Program-made: the position numbers and the translations under genes
Assembly (NCBI RefSeq): GCF_003590855.1
Contig: NZ_QYUP01000092.1
Span: 1-38,161, forward strand
Direction of reading: 5' to 3'
From: Massilia cavernae
Lineage (GTDB): Bacteria; Pseudomonadota; Gammaproteobacteria; Burkholderiales; Burkholderiaceae_D
DNA: 38,161 nucleotides
Part shown: positions 36,426 to 38,161 of the stretch, one piece after another
Layout: the number at the start of each line of letters is the position of its first letter
Numbering within the stretch: position 1 is the stretch's first letter
The notes under the pieces: generated by a model
Told to the model about the DNA's origin: nothing
The model's input: the letters and a program-made list of their open reading frames with translations, nothing else
Databases searched by the model: none

Positions 36426-36453
36426 GGGAAGGGGCAGCGCGCTGCCCCTTCCC
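36426..36453. terminator. Strong convergent terminator hairpin
   Basis: A 14-bp perfect inverted repeat (GGGAAGGGGCAGCG / CGCTGCCCCTTCCC) 10 nt after the GMC stop. On the plus strand ATGACTATTTTTTC follows, giving a U6 tract 7 nt later. The minus-strand SDR gene ends at 36458, so both genes may use it. Confidence 0.75.
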
Positions 36454-36457
36454 ATGA

Positions 36458-37049
36458 CTATTTTTTCTTCGTAAATACCGCCTGCAGGTCCGGCATGGCT
36501 TTCTTGCTTGCCTGCCCGGCATCCACGCTGAGCACGCTGCCGGTAATGAAGGAGGCCTCATCCGAGGCCGCGAACACCACCGCGTTGGCGACGTCCGCCG
36601 GTACCCCGACCCGGGTCGTCAGCATCTGCGTTTCGCGCAGCATCGGGCCGGGACCGACCCGCAGCGCCACGGCGCGAATGCCCTGGTGGCGGTAATCGAC
36701 CGCGATCTGGTTGGTCAGCGATTCTAGCGCCGCCTTGGAGGGGCCAAACACGGTAAGTCCCTTGACCGCGCAGACCGCCGCTATCGAGGAGATATTGATA
36801 ATCACGCCACCGCCACGCTGGGTCATTTCAGGAATCGCGTATTTGGCGAACAGGAAGGGCGCGTACACCCCGACCCGCATGAACTGATCGAAGGTTTCCA
36901 GGCTTTCGTCAACCACTTCATGCGCATTGCCGCTGCGGATGATGTGGGTGGCCGCGGCATTGTTGACGACGATGTCGATGCCTCCAAAAAACGCTACCGT
37001 ACGGGCGACGGCGTCGCGCACCTGCGCCTCGTCGGTCACGTCGCATTCG
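36458..37049 (-). pseudogene. SDR remnant, 5' part removed by IS element
   Basis: About 197 residues of an SDR remain, beginning ECDVTDEAQVRDAV and including VNNAAATH, NISSIAA, a C-terminal TGSVLSVDAG and AVFTKKK at the end. The first ~60 residues with the TGxxxGxG cofactor motif are missing because the IS element ends immediately upstream. A GTG at 37037-37039 could start a shorter protein but would not make a working Rossmann fold. The catalytic YxxxK motif reads FGPSK: Tyr is Phe (TTT), so even the remnant lacks the active-site Tyr. A T-for-A change would convert TAT to TTT. Probably a dead gene. Confidence 0.82.
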
Positions 37050-37165
37050 TTGACGTCCTCCCCGACCTAAAGGACGGGGATTCCTACAGCTAGCGTCGCA
37101 CGTCCGCGACGGAGAATGTTCAACGCAGCATTGAGATCACGATCATGTGCCGCTCCGCAATCACA
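37034..37165 (-). ncRNA. Putative omegaRNA (reRNA) of the TnpB element
   Basis: In IS200/IS605 elements the guide RNA overlaps the 3' end of tnpB and ends in flanking DNA. Here, transcribed on the minus strand, two hairpins lie near the 3' end: CGTCGC/GCGACG (37094-37111, inside tnpB) and TCCCCG/CGGGGA around ACCTAAAGGA on the plus strand (37059-37080, spanning the tnpB stop). The element appears to end in GTCAA at 37053-37050. The guide would be the following SDR sequence from 37049 downwards. Boundaries are approximate. Confidence 0.45.
37059..37080. repeat. Right-end subterminal hairpin of the IS element
   Basis: TCCCCG pairs with CGGGGA, with an A-A mismatch, two further CC/GG pairs and loop TAAA. 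This imperfect palindrome is the typical transposase/omegaRNA recognition hairpin at IS200/IS605 right ends and contains the tnpB stop codon at 37067-37069. Confidence 0.7.
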
Positions 37166-38140
37166 GCAACGCCATTCTCTTATTCCAAGGTCTGCGATAC
37201 CTTTCGGCCGCGAATCGGGCACAGCGCCGCAATCCGAGCAGATCTGGGTGGTAAAGCTTTCGTTCACTTCTTCAAACCAGGCGCCATGCTTAACAGCCTT
37301 GTACGCCAGTTGTGTACGGAAGGACGACCAGCCGACATCGTAGACGGACTTCGCCATGCTGGTTTTGGCGAGCCCGGATGCATTGATATTTCCAACCACG
37401 ATGTAGTCGAACGCGCCGACGATGGCGCTGGTGCAGGTGTGCAGGTAATGGCGGCGGCGATTGGCAATCTTTGCATGGAGCGCCGCAACCCTCTTCTTCT
37501 TGCGTGCGCGCTGGGCCACCGCCAGCGCCGCCTCGCTGGCACGGTAGATCTGCGGCGCTGCGATGCGGCTGCCGTCGCTCAGTGTGGCCAGGTCTTTCAG
37601 GCCAAGATCGATTCCCACGCCGCGCACCGGCAAGCGGGCAGGCGGTGCCTGAACTTCAAGGACGATATTGAGGAACCAGTTGCCGCGCCGGTCGCGCGAG
37701 AAGTTGGTCCCGTCGGTGATTTTTCCCTCAGGCAGCGCGCGCGAATGGAACACGCGGAAGGTATTGCCGGCGAAGCGGAAGGCATTGCCTTCGCGTTTCA
37801 GTTCACGTCCTTTCAACGGCACCCAACCCATGGACTTCCTGCCGCGATAGCGAAGGTAGGGCCGACGCGACTGGGAGCGCGACTTCGCATACTGCTGGCA
37901 TACGTCGTTGACTGTGCCAGAGTGAAGGCCAAGCTCCTTGCTGCACCCCATCGTGAGCTTGATCAGGTCAAAACCGGTATGCCAGCGGCGACCGAAACGC
38001 AGCGCGTCCTTTTGCCTGTCGTTGCAGTAGTTCCAGACAAAGTTGACTGCCCGGACCTGCTTGTTCAGCAAGCCGGTCAGCGACTTGACGCGGTAGCGGT
38101 AGACCAGTTTCATCCATGTTTGACAGCCATTGTCGACCAT
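37067..38140 (-). CDS. tnpB: TnpB RNA-guided nuclease-family protein, atypical RuvC-II
   Basis: A 357-aa TnpB/IS1341-type protein. Helix-turn-helix-like N-terminus (MKLVYRYRVKSLTG), RuvC-I D178 in VGIDLGLKD, zinc finger C301-x2-C304 and C325-x2-C328, RuvC-III in HDRDLNAALNI (D333/D335). The RuvC-II position normally holding Glu in a VVVEDLxV-like strand is IVVGNINASG, with G250. E290, E291 and E294 (FEEVNES) are nearby in sequence. So it is either nuclease-dead or uses a relocated Glu, as reported for some TnpB groups. ATG 38140 has GTGGA upstream; ATG 38113 is an alternative. TAG overlaps the right-end hairpin. Confidence 0.88.
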   Translation of the reverse strand: MVDNGCQTWMKLVYRYRVKSLTGLLNKQVRAVNFVWNYCNDRQKDALRFGRRWHTGFDLIKLTMGCSKELGLHSGTVNDVCQQYAKSRSQSRRPYLRYRGRKSMGWVPLKGRELKREGNAFRFAGNTFRVFHSRALPEGKITDGTNFSRDRRGNWFLNIVLEVQAPPARLPVRGVGIDLGLKDLATLSDGSRIAAPQIYRASEAALAVAQRARKKKRVAALHAKIANRRRHYLHTCTSAIVGAFDYIVVGNINASGLAKTSMAKSVYDVGWSSFRTQLAYKAVKHGAWFEEVNESFTTQICSDCGAVPDSRPKGIADLGIREWRCCDCGAAHDRDLNAALNILRRGRATLAVGIPVL

Positions 38141-38161
38141 GGTTCCACTCTTAAAACCAAG

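Larger units (their letters stand above)
37050..38161 (-). mobile_element. IS200/IS605-family element (tnpB-only as seen), left end outside window
   Basis: The element carries tnpB and ends on the SDR side at a subterminal hairpin followed by GTCAA, a typical right end of IS200/IS605 elements. No terminal inverted repeats or target duplication are expected. It is inserted in an SDR coding sequence just before codons ECDVTD. The left end, any tnpA and the TAM lie beyond 38161. Possibly a non-autonomous (tnpA-less) IS. Confidence 0.75.

Overview
The window is very GC-rich, densely packed proteobacterial DNA. Gene content (FadB-type complexes, AMACR, P450, GMC and Rieske enzymes) and base composition suggest a beta-proteobacterium, perhaps an Oxalobacteraceae (Massilia/Duganella-like) bacterium. 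That placement is inference only; no rRNA or marker gene is present. Almost the whole window is one catabolic island that activates an alicyclic or methyl-branched, probably isoprenoid-like compound and degrades it as CoA thioesters.

Layout. 1-156 is the tail of an acyl-CoA dehydrogenase and 169-618 (-) a bacteriohemerythrin. Then follow nine transcription units: (A) thioesterase tesB; (B) FadB-type complex + ACAD11-like dehydrogenase; (C) thiolase, alpha-methylacyl-CoA racemase, FMN NADH:quinone reductase/NMO-like enzyme, crotonase, DUF35 protein and thiolase-like aldolase; (D) SDR, acyl-CoA dehydrogenase, thiolase, second FadB/FadJ-type complex, APH-like kinase, crotonase; (E) aldehyde dehydrogenase, MDR reductase, EthD protein, SDR; (F-minus) frameshifted Rieske oxygenase, CoA ligase, acyl-CoA dehydrogenase, GST, MFS transporter, DUF2889 protein; (F-plus) SDR, second thiolase-like aldolase, second DUF35 protein, CoA ligase; (G-minus) P450cam-like P450; (G-plus) GMC oxidoreductase. 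At the right edge an IS200/IS605-type element carrying tnpB has cut off the 5' part of another SDR gene.

The most striking signal is regulatory. Each of the nine units is preceded by one palindrome TCGTC-N6-GACGA (mostly TCGTCG-N4-CGACGA, oriented consensus aTCGTCGnnnnCGACGAc). In eight of nine cases exactly 22 nt (23 in the ninth) separate it from a -10-like hexamer. This places the palindrome centre near -42.5, where a class II activator such as a LuxR-type protein would sit over the -35 position. The divergent promoters F and G each carry two copies, one per direction. No regulator gene is in the window. This looks like a single regulon under an activator that I cannot match to a described system.

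Proposed joint working (inference): P450 and Rieske oxygenase hydroxylate the substrate; GMC oxidoreductase, SDRs and aldehyde dehydrogenase oxidise alcohols to acids; two CoA ligases activate them; the racemase sets 2-methyl stereochemistry; three complete acyl-CoA dehydrogenases, crotonases, two FadB-type proteins and two thiolases run beta-oxidation. Two DUF35/thiolase-like pairs without thiolase catalytic residues probably make retro-aldol cuts at tertiary-alcohol carbons, and an APH-like kinase plus ACAD11-like dehydrogenase may process a 4-hydroxyacyl-CoA.
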